Origin: an uncultured Paraprevotella sp.
GTDB lineage: Bacteria; Bacteroidota; Bacteroidia; Bacteroidales; Bacteroidaceae
Reading direction: 5' to 3'
DNA length: 64,000 nt
NCBI GenBank assembly: GCA_944321345.1
Contig: CALUKY010000002.1
Location: forward strand, 62,001 to 126,000
The translations under genes and the position numbers were made by a program. Below, one piece after another: positions 17,370-25,980 of the stretch (position 1 is its first letter; each line of letters opens with the position of its first letter). Under the pieces are notes generated by a model, which saw only the letters and a program-made list of their open reading frames with translations, had not been told where the DNA came from and ran no database searches.

Positions 17370-18920
17370 ATGAAACAGAACAGTTTTATCCAGATACTAA
17401 AAAAAACCAGCAATCACCTGCTGTTTTTTCTAAGTATATGGGCACTGCTAAGCATCTATTATGGAGACACCTTGTATATAGCTCAACAAAATAGCTTTTT
17501 CAGCACCCAATCACCACTAATGGATTTCATCACTTCACATCGCCCATACGGCTACCTGTGGTGGTTAGGAAGAGCCATGCTTCAACTTTTCTATTATCCG
17601 TTATTAGGAGGCGCAGTCACAGCTATGATGTTAACCGTGATAGCAGCACTCATTGGCTATGTATTCCGGCTGAACGGTAAGCTATCTATTTTACAGTTCC
17701 TCCCGTCAGTCATTTGGCTCATACATCTGCTTTACAACGGCTTTGACAACTATTACCAAACAGAAACCGGAAAGATCTTAGGTATTCCACTTTGCATCCT
17801 GATTATTCTTATTCTGCAAAGTATTTTTATACGTACGTTCAGCAAAAAGAAAATCATTATGGCATTTACCTGTCCCTCTCGTTCTACAAAACGAGTTCTA
17901 CTGGAAAGTGCGTTCCTGATTCTCGTACCAGTTTTATTGATTATAGGAAACGAACAATTTCGGCCATATGTTCGTCCCACAACCCATATGCAACGAGCCC
18001 TACAGAGCGAAGATTGGGAAGAAATGAAGAAAACGGCAAAAGAATGTGGCGTTTCAGCACGCACCATTGCGGCATACTATGCCATAGCACTTATACAAAC
18101 CGGAGAAATCACACAATCACTATTTGATATTGAATACAACTATTCTGATCTCCATTTACATGACAGAAACGGAGATGCTGATTACGGAACCGCATATTAT
18201 GAGGCAGACGGGAATCTTCATGCAGGTTTGGTTAACTCCGCATACCGTAACGCGATGGAACGTCTTAGCATGGAAGGTCCCAGTGCTTTAATATTAAAGA
18301 TTCTGGCTGAAGCATCCCTGCTAAACGGAGAAAAAGACTTATGCAACAAATACATAAAAATACTGAAAAGCATGCCTTTCGAACAAGGCTTCGCTAACAG
18401 AATAGATGAATTGAACAGAAATCACAAACTCGTTGCACAAAATATCCGTTATCAACGAATCATGGAACTGTATCCCAGTAATGATGATTTTGAAACATTA
18501 TACAGAGAACCTCTGTTTTTAGGCTATAACATCGCTCTATTACAAGGAAGATCCATGAATGCGCTACAAGCGTCGCTGGCTGCATGCCTATACAGCAAAA
18601 TGATACCGAGTTTTCTGATAAGGACAGAGCCTCTGGTAAACAGTCCACTGCCTAAAAATGTACACGATGCGCTCCTTATGGAAAGTTTCAAGAATCCAAA
18701 TGTAAGCCACTATTTTCAATTTGATGAAATTTCGAAACAAAAATACAATCTGTTTATGAATCTCTCGGCAACATATTACGGTAAAAGAGAAGAAGGAGCA
18801 AAAGAATTAAAAGAACAATTCCTGGGTTTCTATCCGTATTATTACTATTATGGAAACCTGAATGCAGAGAAAAAAACAGAAAAAGCAACAGAAAACAAGA
18901 AAGAAAGCAACGTAAACTAA
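17370..18920 (+). CDS. DUF6057 family membrane protein
   Basis: A 516-residue protein with about five membrane helices in the first 200 residues (for example LLFFLSIWALLSIYYGD, LGGAVTAMMLTVIAALIGYVF, LGIPLCILIILILQSIFI and LLESAFLILVPVLLIIG). A long soluble helical, TPR-like C-terminal part follows (WEEMKKTAKECGVSARTIAAYYAIALIQTG). This matches the Bacteroidetes-specific DUF6057 family, which has no known function; the assignment is from memory of the family's layout. It ends six bases before the next gene, a heme-motif lipoprotein, and the two form an operon. A role in cell-envelope metabolism is possible but unproven. Confidence 0.6.
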   Translation: MKQNSFIQILKKTSNHLLFFLSIWALLSIYYGDTLYIAQQNSFFSTQSPLMDFITSHRPYGYLWWLGRAMLQLFYYPLLGGAVTAMMLTVIAALIGYVFRLNGKLSILQFLPSVIWLIHLLYNGFDNYYQTETGKILGIPLCILIILILQSIFIRTFSKKKIIMAFTCPSRSTKRVLLESAFLILVPVLLIIGNEQFRPYVRPTTHMQRALQSEDWEEMKKTAKECGVSARTIAAYYAIALIQTGEITQSLFDIEYNYSDLHLHDRNGDADYGTAYYEADGNLHAGLVNSAYRNAMERLSMEGPSALILKILAEASLLNGEKDLCNKYIKILKSMPFEQGFANRIDELNRNHKLVAQNIRYQRIMELYPSNDDFETLYREPLFLGYNIALLQGRSMNALQASLAACLYSKMIPSFLIRTEPLVNSPLPKNVHDALLMESFKNPNVSHYFQFDEISKQKYNLFMNLSATYYGKREEGAKELKEQFLGFYPYYYYYGNLNAEKKTEKATENKKESNVN

Positions 18921-18926
18921 TTTGTT

Positions 18927-20441
18927 ATGCATCACAAGATATTTCTAACCGCAGTCTTTGCAATAATACTGTCAGGTTGCCAAAGAAAAAGCCATGCTCC
19001 GGAAACTTACGAATACTCCAAAGACTCACTTATCATTTTTCCTGATTACCAGAACATCATCATTCCAGCGAACATTGCACCGCTGAATTTTCAGGTGAAG
19101 AACGATGCTAAAAACATTATAGCAGAGATATGTGCCGGACAAGAAACTCTTATCATTGAAGGGAATTCCGAACAGGAAATCATATTTGAAGAAAAAAGCT
19201 GGAAGGAACTGATCAAGCAAGAACACGGCAAAGGCATCAATATTCACATTTTTGCGGAAACAGATAAAGGATGGAAGCGCTACCCTGATTTTCAAATGCA
19301 AATAGCCCGAGATACTATAGATCGCTTTGTTTCCTACCGACTGATAGAACCTGGATATGAACTCTATCGACAAATGGGTTTATATCAAAGAGATCTCAGC
19401 ACATTTGAGGTGCAAACAATCTATGAAAACAATCGGGTACATGATTTGGAAGACAATCATTGCGTTAATTGTCATAATTACCAGAACTACTCTTCAGGAA
19501 ACATGCTTTTCCATGTCAGAAGCGCACACGGCGGGACAATTATTGCAAATACAGAAGGAATCAGGAAATATGACTTGAAAAACGATTCCATATTGGGTCC
19601 ATCGGTTTATCCATCCTGGCATCCTCAAATGAATCGTATTGCTTTCTCATCCAATATGACGGGACAAAGTTTTCACCTCCTTGACAAAGAAAAGGTCGAA
19701 GTGGTAGACAGTGAAAGTGATTTGATTTATTATAATGCAAACAATAATAGTATTCGGAATATCCTGAAAACCAAAAATGACCTCGAAACCTTCCCTTGTT
19801 GGAATGCAGAAGGCAACAAATTATATTACTGTGTTGCTCACCTACCCCAATTGGATTCAATTTCCGATAATGACCGGTATCTGTTCTTTCTGAAAAACTA
19901 TAAGGATATAAAATACAACATCATGTCACTGGATTTTGACCCTCAGAAAGAAACCTTCAGCAAGCCCAATCTGGTTGTCAACTGTCAGGCAGAAGGGAAA
20001 AGTGCTTCCGTGCCCCGAATAAGTCCAGACGGCAAATACTTACTTTATACAAAAGGAGATTACGGACAGTTTCATATCTGGCACAAAAGCTCCGACCTTT
20101 GGGTCATGAACCTCCAGGACAGTACAAACTACCCGTTAATAGCAGCAAACAGCAATGAAGCAGACAGCTATCACTCCTGGAGTAGTAATGGTCGTTGGAT
20201 TGTCTTCAGCAGCCGGCGTGATGACGGTAATTTTACTCGTCTTTATCTGGCATATTTTGACCGGAAAGGGAAAGCGCACAAAGCTTTTATGTTACCACAA
20301 AAAAGCCCGTTACAGAACATTTTTCTGCTTAAGAGCTACAATGTTCCGGAACTGACAAAAGACGCGCTTAAATTCGATGCAAACAGCTTTAAAGAAACAA
20401 TCTATAAAACAAAAGCGAAACGCGTTGACTATAAACCGTGA
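18927..20441 (+). CDS. PD40/TolB-like beta-propeller lipoprotein with one CXXCH motif
   Basis: A 504-residue lipoprotein (MHHKIFLTAVFAIILSGC, lipid-modified Cys18). A CVNCH sequence at residues 179-183 is a c-type heme attachment motif, in the context of NHCVNCHNY. The C-terminal half shows PD40/TolB propeller repeats (YPSWHPQMNRIAFSSN, FPCWNAEGNKLYYC, VPRISPDGKYLLYTKG and YHSWSSNGRWIVFSSRRDDG). Family members are often labelled cytochrome c biosynthesis proteins without experimental support. The adjacency to the DUF6057 gene suggests a two-protein envelope unit. Whether heme is really attached needs a cytochrome c maturation system elsewhere in the genome. Confidence 0.65.
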   Translation: MHHKIFLTAVFAIILSGCQRKSHAPETYEYSKDSLIIFPDYQNIIIPANIAPLNFQVKNDAKNIIAEICAGQETLIIEGNSEQEIIFEEKSWKELIKQEHGKGINIHIFAETDKGWKRYPDFQMQIARDTIDRFVSYRLIEPGYELYRQMGLYQRDLSTFEVQTIYENNRVHDLEDNHCVNCHNYQNYSSGNMLFHVRSAHGGTIIANTEGIRKYDLKNDSILGPSVYPSWHPQMNRIAFSSNMTGQSFHLLDKEKVEVVDSESDLIYYNANNNSIRNILKTKNDLETFPCWNAEGNKLYYCVAHLPQLDSISDNDRYLFFLKNYKDIKYNIMSLDFDPQKETFSKPNLVVNCQAEGKSASVPRISPDGKYLLYTKGDYGQFHIWHKSSDLWVMNLQDSTNYPLIAANSNEADSYHSWSSNGRWIVFSSRRDDGNFTRLYLAYFDRKGKAHKAFMLPQKSPLQNIFLLKSYNVPELTKDALKFDANSFKETIYKTKAKRVDYKP

Positions 20442-20475
20442 TACGGTAAACATAAATATTGATTCACGGAAAATC

Positions 20476-20523
20476 AAAAAAAGCTTGCGCAAAGTTTATC
20501 TTTACTTTACGCAAGCTTTTTTT
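20476..20523. terminator. Bidirectional terminator
   Basis: AAAAAAAGCTTGCG at 20476-20489 pairs perfectly with CGCAAGCTTTTTTT at 20510-20523. A-run and T-run flank the stem on both strands, so it serves both the plus-strand lipoprotein gene and the minus-strand thioredoxin-like gene. Confidence 0.9.
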
Positions 20524-20543
20524 GACCCAGTTTACATTTCCAA

Positions 20544-21731
20544 TTACATCATCGCCCCCATGCTCACGGACGCAGGTGAATGAACCGTTTTTTCACAAGG
20601 CTTACCCTCCAGAAGTTCCAGCAAGGTTTCCTTGATTTGCTTACCTCGAACATTCTTTCGATAAATACGTCCTTCTTTATCTAAAATAACAATAAAAGGA
20701 ATACCACTAAACTGCATGGAATCCATGACAGCTTTTCCGGAATCTTTCACCCAAGCCTGGCTCCAAGGCATTTGCTCTGCCTTGAGAGCTTTGATCCAGT
20801 CAGTTTTTTTCCCATCAATCGAAACGCTAAGAAAAGCAACTCCTTTATCCTTAAACTCATCATATACCGCCTTTAGGTTTGGAATCTCCTTTCGGCAAGG
20901 GCCACACCAGCTAGCCCAAAAATCCAGCACTAAAGCCTTGCCTTTAAAGTCAGAAATGCGTATTGGAACTTCTTGCTCGGAAAGGCACTCGAAAGCAGGC
21001 AATACATTGCCCGGCTCCATACGTTTTTTTAAAGCCAAAGCTTCACGGTTTTCCTTCATATAAGCCTCTATAAGCACAGCAGCTCCATGGTTTGCCTTTT
21101 TCAGTGTATTCAACGCCTGCTTGATCAAAACGGAATCCTCCTCAAAGTTCAACTCACGTATAGCAGCCATCACTGACGTACGGTCCGCATAATGTTTCAC
21201 CAGAAAACGGAGATGCTCTTTATAGTTTTCATTGCCGTGGTCATACAGCTTCATAGATAAAGCCTGGCGTTCATGTTCAGAAGTAAACTGAGCACGATAG
21301 GCAGCCTGAGATACAGCTATCATCTGCTGATAATTACGATAAGCTTCAAAGTTAATCCAATTCATCAATTCATTGTTTTTTCCTCCCTTAATGTAAACAA
21401 AAGGAGGATTCTTGATTTTGATGCGTGCCGTATCCTTACCACGGAAATCCACATCAAGATCCTCATCTTCCATCCACACATTTACCGATTGCCAGTTTGC
21501 GCAGTTTAAAGCAACAACTCCCGGATGGTCCACCGGAATTTTCATCTCGTAAGACAGATCCGGACTTGCCTCACAGATGGCAAGAGTGTCTTTTCGAAAT
21601 CCCTCGTAACGATAAGCGATAATCTTAAAACCGGGGTCGGCAAATTGAACCTTTCCGCAAACCTTGATTTCGTTATCTGCAAAAACGGTAGAGACACAAG
21701 CCAAAACAGCTAATAACAGGAATGATTTCAT
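20544..21731 (-). CDS. TlpA-family thioredoxin-like thiol-disulfide protein
   Basis: A 395-residue exported protein; the start at 21731 gives a proper signal peptide (MKSFLLLAVLACVSTVFA), unlike the ATG 39 bases upstream. The N-terminal 230 residues are a beta-rich domain and a helical linker, as in Bacteroidetes TlpA-like proteins with DUF4369-type regions. The C-terminal part is a thioredoxin fold with active site WASWCGPC and the cis-Pro region FSGIPFIVILD. The likely role is reduction of periplasmic disulfides or cytochrome maturation. It is separated from the M60 gene upstream by a terminator, so it is not part of that operon. Confidence 0.85.
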   Translation of the reverse strand: MKSFLLLAVLACVSTVFADNEIKVCGKVQFADPGFKIIAYRYEGFRKDTLAICEASPDLSYEMKIPVDHPGVVALNCANWQSVNVWMEDEDLDVDFRGKDTARIKIKNPPFVYIKGGKNNELMNWINFEAYRNYQQMIAVSQAAYRAQFTSEHERQALSMKLYDHGNENYKEHLRFLVKHYADRTSVMAAIRELNFEEDSVLIKQALNTLKKANHGAAVLIEAYMKENREALALKKRMEPGNVLPAFECLSEQEVPIRISDFKGKALVLDFWASWCGPCRKEIPNLKAVYDEFKDKGVAFLSVSIDGKKTDWIKALKAEQMPWSQAWVKDSGKAVMDSMQFSGIPFIVILDKEGRIYRKNVRGKQIKETLLELLEGKPCEKTVHSPASVSMGAMM

Positions 21732-21751
21732 CGTATAGCGTTTTAATGACA

Positions 21752-21792
21752 ATAAAAAGAAACGATACAAGGAAAAACCTTGTACCGTTTCT
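21752..21792 (-). terminator. Terminator of the sulfatase-LRR-M60 operon
   Basis: On the minus strand AGAAACGGTACAAGG, loop TTTTT, CCTTGTATCGTTTCT (one mismatch) is followed by TTTTATT. It lies 22 bases past the M60 peptidase stop. Confidence 0.8.
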
Positions 21793-21813
21793 TAAAATCA
21801 AATAATGATCTTT

Positions 21814-24522
21814 TTACTTCTCCACAGGTTCATTTGGAACATTTGGAGTTTCGTAAACCGGCAGTGGAGAATGTGCCATCTTTTGCATCATGTCAGCATC
21901 CACTTCCTTTAAGCCCAAAGCATCCATATCCGCCTTAAACTCATCCTTCATATCTTGCATCATGGCATAACCCTTATTACCATAGTCACCGATCATCATG
22001 ACAACAGTACGCATGAATCCATAATTATCAAAGAAGTCAAAGAGGTTATATCCGCTGATCAAGGAAGCCTTTCTGATGTAGTTGAAAATAAACGGCACAC
22101 TGTTCTGCCAGCAGTTGGAGTTTTCATTGATGTATTTCAACCAGCAAGTGTTCGGATAAAGCTCTTTCAATTTATCCAATTTACCCTCCACTCCATTCTG
22201 TGCACCTGCAATCAACTCATACTTGTCCACCTCGGATTTGCGCTGCCCGTTCGGCATTATCTCTACAGAAGAACCGTTCTCATTGTCGTTCTGACGCAGT
22301 GACTCATACAGATCCAATTGGAAGTCCTTCTTGGACTTGTCCTCGGAAACATAGCTGAAATAGTTATGCAACATGTAGAATGGAGCGGTATTCTGCTCTA
22401 CATTTACTTCATTTGTTGAAACCGCATGCTCGCGGTCTTCCTTCAAGGACGGAATCGCCCAACGGCCATTTTCATAACATTTAGCGTACTGCGCACGGAT
22501 CTCGTCCTGAACGGCCGGACACCAGCTGAAAGAATTAATCTGCTGATAAGCCGCCAGACGCCACTGAGAGGTCAGTGTGTCTTCCACATTGACAAAGAAG
22601 GTATTATAGGCACCTTCCCAAGCCCCTTCAATTCGTCCAGCTCCCTGATCTTTTTTGTTTCCAGCCCAATCTAGAATATAATCACCATTCTCATCTTTCG
22701 CATATCCTTGGTATCCCATACGCAACACATTCTCACAAGAATTCATATTATTGGAACTTTCACCCAAACCGGCCCAACAGAAATAAGGCTGCATTTGATG
22801 CTGGTGTCCCCACTCATGGCTCAAGCCCCAAATGGCATCACCATCATTCGTCATGATTGTTTTACAATTCAAAACTCGGCTTTCCTGATCATACATGAAA
22901 GATACTCCGTAATACCCCTGGAACATATAGTAAGTATAGTTCACATAAGCCATTGTACGGTTATCTGGAACACGGTTGTATTTTTTCAATCCCAACAAAT
23001 GGTGTTCCCAATCAACCAAAGTATCCAATACATTCATAAACTGAACATAACCTTTGGAATTACCATCTATGGCCTTACAGTAATTTCTCATACCTGAAAC
23101 CTGCCATATAGAGTGCACCTTACTACCTACCAAGTCGATACAACGGTTCTTGGCATTTTGCAAAACCACATCCAGCTCATCATTCGTCCGATCCGGAGAA
23201 AGATAACCATTCACAATTCCATTGATAAAGTGGACTTTCACATTCGGATATTTGTTATGGTCTACCGGACTCTCATCTGAATAGTATGCAATATATGCCA
23301 ATCCATCATAGTCAGAAGTATACTCAATCGTGTTGATTCCATTATGCAAGGTATATGAATATTCTGCCGGGCCAGCACCCACACCTTCAGAATCCAATTC
23401 CTTAGAGAACCAGGCAACTACCTTAAGATTCAGAGATTCACCATCCGGTAGTCCCGAAACAGCAATTCCATGAGTACCCTTATTAATATTGATACCAGTC
23501 ACACCCTGAAGATGATCATAATATTTTCCTGGCGCCTTCAACAAATCAGACTGTGCCTCCGGAGAAAGACGACAAGTATATTCCTGAATTCTTCCTTTGG
23601 TAAATTCAGCACTATTGTCAAGCAACTGCTGAGCCACAAATTTAGCATAGGGGTTAGTCAAAGCATTGATATCATCCTGAGTAGTTCCCGGTTTTAAAGA
23701 GCTCCACAGATCATCAGCAAAGATCGCAGTATTAGGATCATCCGCAACTTTCTTATAAAACTCCATTTCGGCACATGATGCGAAATTGTTGGCACCTGAT
23801 TTAACAACAAATTTAATGGAAACCGGATTTTTCAGTGGTTCATCAAAAACAACATCACGTGACAGACTCTTTCCTCCCCATTTATTTGTATATACTTCTC
23901 TATAATCTGTATCTCCGGCACATTTTACAGAAATAACCACTTCGTCAAAGTTTCCATTGTTTCCACCTGCTGTACGCGGACAATATCTCAAATAGTCAAT
24001 TTGATCAACATCCTTAAAATTATAGATAAGCGTAAATGGAAACTCTCCATTCTGGTAAGGAGAATGCCACAGAGTGTTCATATTTCCATCATAGGTTCTA
24101 TCAATACCTTCCCCAGGCTGAGAAGCACTGGCAGAAGCAGAAGCCACATTTACTTTCAAATCCTTAGGAGCATACGAAGCCAGATTTTCTCGATCTTGAT
24201 CTACAACAAATGTACGTTTCATAACTCCATTCTTTGTAGCCAAAGTAATCTGAGCAGTTCTTTCTTCCGGATTAAAATTCTGATTCACGACAACTTTCAA
24301 ACGTTTCTTATCCATTGAAGCTTTTGCCCAATCCACAGAAGAAGCGATCTCGAGTTCTTCCTGATTAGATAACACCGGAACATAAAAGACAGTATCAGCA
24401 CTACCTACCGTCATTCTCTGAGCTCCCAACAGCAGCATATTCTTCTCTGCCGTGCTCTGCGCAAAAGTAGCTGTAGCGGAAAGGAGCATCAAAGCTCCTG
24501 AAAATAATATATTTTTGTTCAT
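21814..24522 (-). CDS. M60-like (enhancin/mucinase) metallopeptidase with BACON and discoidin-like domains
   Basis: A 902-residue exported zinc peptidase. After the signal peptide (ATATFAQ) comes a BACON-like domain (about residues 28-115). An F5/8 type C/CBM32-like domain follows (about 120-260, with GIDRTYDGNMNTLWHSPY), then the M60 domain with the zinc motif HEWGHQHQ at about 569-576. BT4244 of Bacteroides thetaiotaomicron has the same type of architecture and cleaves O-glycosylated mucin. By analogy this enzyme attacks mucin glycoproteins. Unlike BT4244 it has no lipobox, and its C-terminus (PVYETPNVPNEPVEK) is not an obvious T9SS tail, so its final location is unclear. It is the last gene of an operon with a sulfatase and an LRR protein. 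Confidence 0.9.
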   Translation of the reverse strand: MNKNILFSGALMLLSATATFAQSTAEKNMLLLGAQRMTVGSADTVFYVPVLSNQEELEIASSVDWAKASMDKKRLKVVVNQNFNPEERTAQITLATKNGVMKRTFVVDQDRENLASYAPKDLKVNVASASASASQPGEGIDRTYDGNMNTLWHSPYQNGEFPFTLIYNFKDVDQIDYLRYCPRTAGGNNGNFDEVVISVKCAGDTDYREVYTNKWGGKSLSRDVVFDEPLKNPVSIKFVVKSGANNFASCAEMEFYKKVADDPNTAIFADDLWSSLKPGTTQDDINALTNPYAKFVAQQLLDNSAEFTKGRIQEYTCRLSPEAQSDLLKAPGKYYDHLQGVTGININKGTHGIAVSGLPDGESLNLKVVAWFSKELDSEGVGAGPAEYSYTLHNGINTIEYTSDYDGLAYIAYYSDESPVDHNKYPNVKVHFINGIVNGYLSPDRTNDELDVVLQNAKNRCIDLVGSKVHSIWQVSGMRNYCKAIDGNSKGYVQFMNVLDTLVDWEHHLLGLKKYNRVPDNRTMAYVNYTYYMFQGYYGVSFMYDQESRVLNCKTIMTNDGDAIWGLSHEWGHQHQMQPYFCWAGLGESSNNMNSCENVLRMGYQGYAKDENGDYILDWAGNKKDQGAGRIEGAWEGAYNTFFVNVEDTLTSQWRLAAYQQINSFSWCPAVQDEIRAQYAKCYENGRWAIPSLKEDREHAVSTNEVNVEQNTAPFYMLHNYFSYVSEDKSKKDFQLDLYESLRQNDNENGSSVEIMPNGQRKSEVDKYELIAGAQNGVEGKLDKLKELYPNTCWLKYINENSNCWQNSVPFIFNYIRKASLISGYNLFDFFDNYGFMRTVVMMIGDYGNKGYAMMQDMKDEFKADMDALGLKEVDADMMQKMAHSPLPVYETPNVPNEPVEK

Positions 24523-24550
24523 CGTATTTCTTTTTTATATCATGAATTAT

Positions 24551-25951
24551 TTAGAGAGAAACCTTTACTCCGTTCACCAGGAAAATTCCGTGTCCTAAAG
24601 AAACACGTTCCTCGCCAGTAACGATTCCAGTCCATACCTGCTTACCATCAACCGTGTGAATATTAACTCGATATGGCTTATCTGATTTCATATTAATTGT
24701 ACCGTTATTCGTAACATAAGAGAAACCATAAGATGCCATCACATCTTCTATACCAGTTTCTTCTGTTACAACATTCAAAGGTTCGCTAGTCAATGTAATG
24801 CCCGGATAATAGTCTGTTGTAACCTCACAATAAATAGCATTGAACGGTTTATTGAACTTAAACAAGCCATTGCGCTCGGTATAATCATCTTTTGAACCCT
24901 TTACCAGTTCTGCATCACCATTCTTCCAAACATAATCTGCATAAAGTTTTTCTCCGTCCAGATTCTCCTCAAAACCATCCAAAACAATTTGCTCCCCTAC
25001 CAGAATCTGGCTCTCAGGAAGTGCAAACTTATTCTGCGGACCAAACAAGGCCTCATATTGAACATTTTCCATAGAATGCATGGAAGAGAAGGTCAGATTA
25101 TTTCCATCGCAATAAAAAGCCAAGGTTTTATTGGTTGAGGTTGCCACCGGAATATTCAATTGGGATAGCAAATTGTTTGAACAAGACAAAGTCTGCAAAC
25201 CTACACTTTTCTGAATATCCAAAGTTTTCAACTGGTTATTATCACACCAAAAGTCTACAAGTGCGGTACAGTTTGCAGCACTTACAGTAGAAACTTTGTT
25301 ATTATCGAAAACCAATGACTGCAATTTTGAATTGGAATTCAAATTCAGGCTTGTCAACTCGTTATCCTGACACCACAAGGTTTCCAGATTGGACAAAGAA
25401 GAAGTACCCAATGAAGTCAGCGAATTGCCAGAACAAATCAATGTTTTCAGACTTTCCTGACTAGACAATGACAAGGCAGACAATTTATTGTTCGCACAAT
25501 TCAAGGACTTCAGATTACGCAATAAAGTCATTCCCAATGAAGACAATTCATTTTCAGAACAATCCAGATCTTCCAGATTACGCACAGCACTCAATGTCAT
25601 TGAGGTTAACTGGTTATCAGAGCAATACAATGCTTTCAAGTTCAAAGCATCAGCAAACTCCAGCCCAGTCAATTCATTGGAACTACAGTCAAAAAGCCAA
25701 AGATTGTCACAAGAGACAGTCACAGTTTGTCCCTTCAGGGTACCCTTTACGGGCTCGCCGTTCGTTGAAACTTCCACGACCTTTCCGTCACCCCAGTCAA
25801 TCGACAGGTTACCCGGATTGGTTGCGAAACTCATTTCCGCACCAACAGCCTTACCGGTTGTCAGTGTTACCTTGGTCTGAGCATTGGCCAAAGACGGGCT
25901 CAAAGCCACTCCGGCAACTAATGCCAAGGAAAATAAAGTACTTTTTTTCAT
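24551..25951 (-). CDS. Secreted leucine-rich-repeat protein with T9SS-like tail
   Basis: A 466-residue exported protein with signal peptide ending SLANAQ. About ten LRR units of roughly 21 residues follow, each ending in forms such as LKALYCSDNQLTSM, LEDLDCSENELSSL and LETLWCQDNELTSL. The Cys at a fixed position and the Asn in the turn are typical of Bacteroidetes secreted LRR proteins. After the repeats there is an Ig-like region and a C-terminal segment with ETGIEDVM, YRVNIHTVDGKQVW and LGHGIFLVNGVKVSL that looks like a type IX sorting tail. The likely role is surface adhesion or substrate recognition. It lies between a sulfatase and the M60 peptidase with gaps of 28-29 bases. Confidence 0.8.
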   Translation of the reverse strand: MKKSTLFSLALVAGVALSPSLANAQTKVTLTTGKAVGAEMSFATNPGNLSIDWGDGKVVEVSTNGEPVKGTLKGQTVTVSCDNLWLFDCSSNELTGLEFADALNLKALYCSDNQLTSMTLSAVRNLEDLDCSENELSSLGMTLLRNLKSLNCANNKLSALSLSSQESLKTLICSGNSLTSLGTSSLSNLETLWCQDNELTSLNLNSNSKLQSLVFDNNKVSTVSAANCTALVDFWCDNNQLKTLDIQKSVGLQTLSCSNNLLSQLNIPVATSTNKTLAFYCDGNNLTFSSMHSMENVQYEALFGPQNKFALPESQILVGEQIVLDGFEENLDGEKLYADYVWKNGDAELVKGSKDDYTERNGLFKFNKPFNAIYCEVTTDYYPGITLTSEPLNVVTEETGIEDVMASYGFSYVTNNGTINMKSDKPYRVNIHTVDGKQVWTGIVTGEERVSLGHGIFLVNGVKVSL

Positions 25952-25980
25952 TATATAGGTAATTAAGTTAATAATATGAT

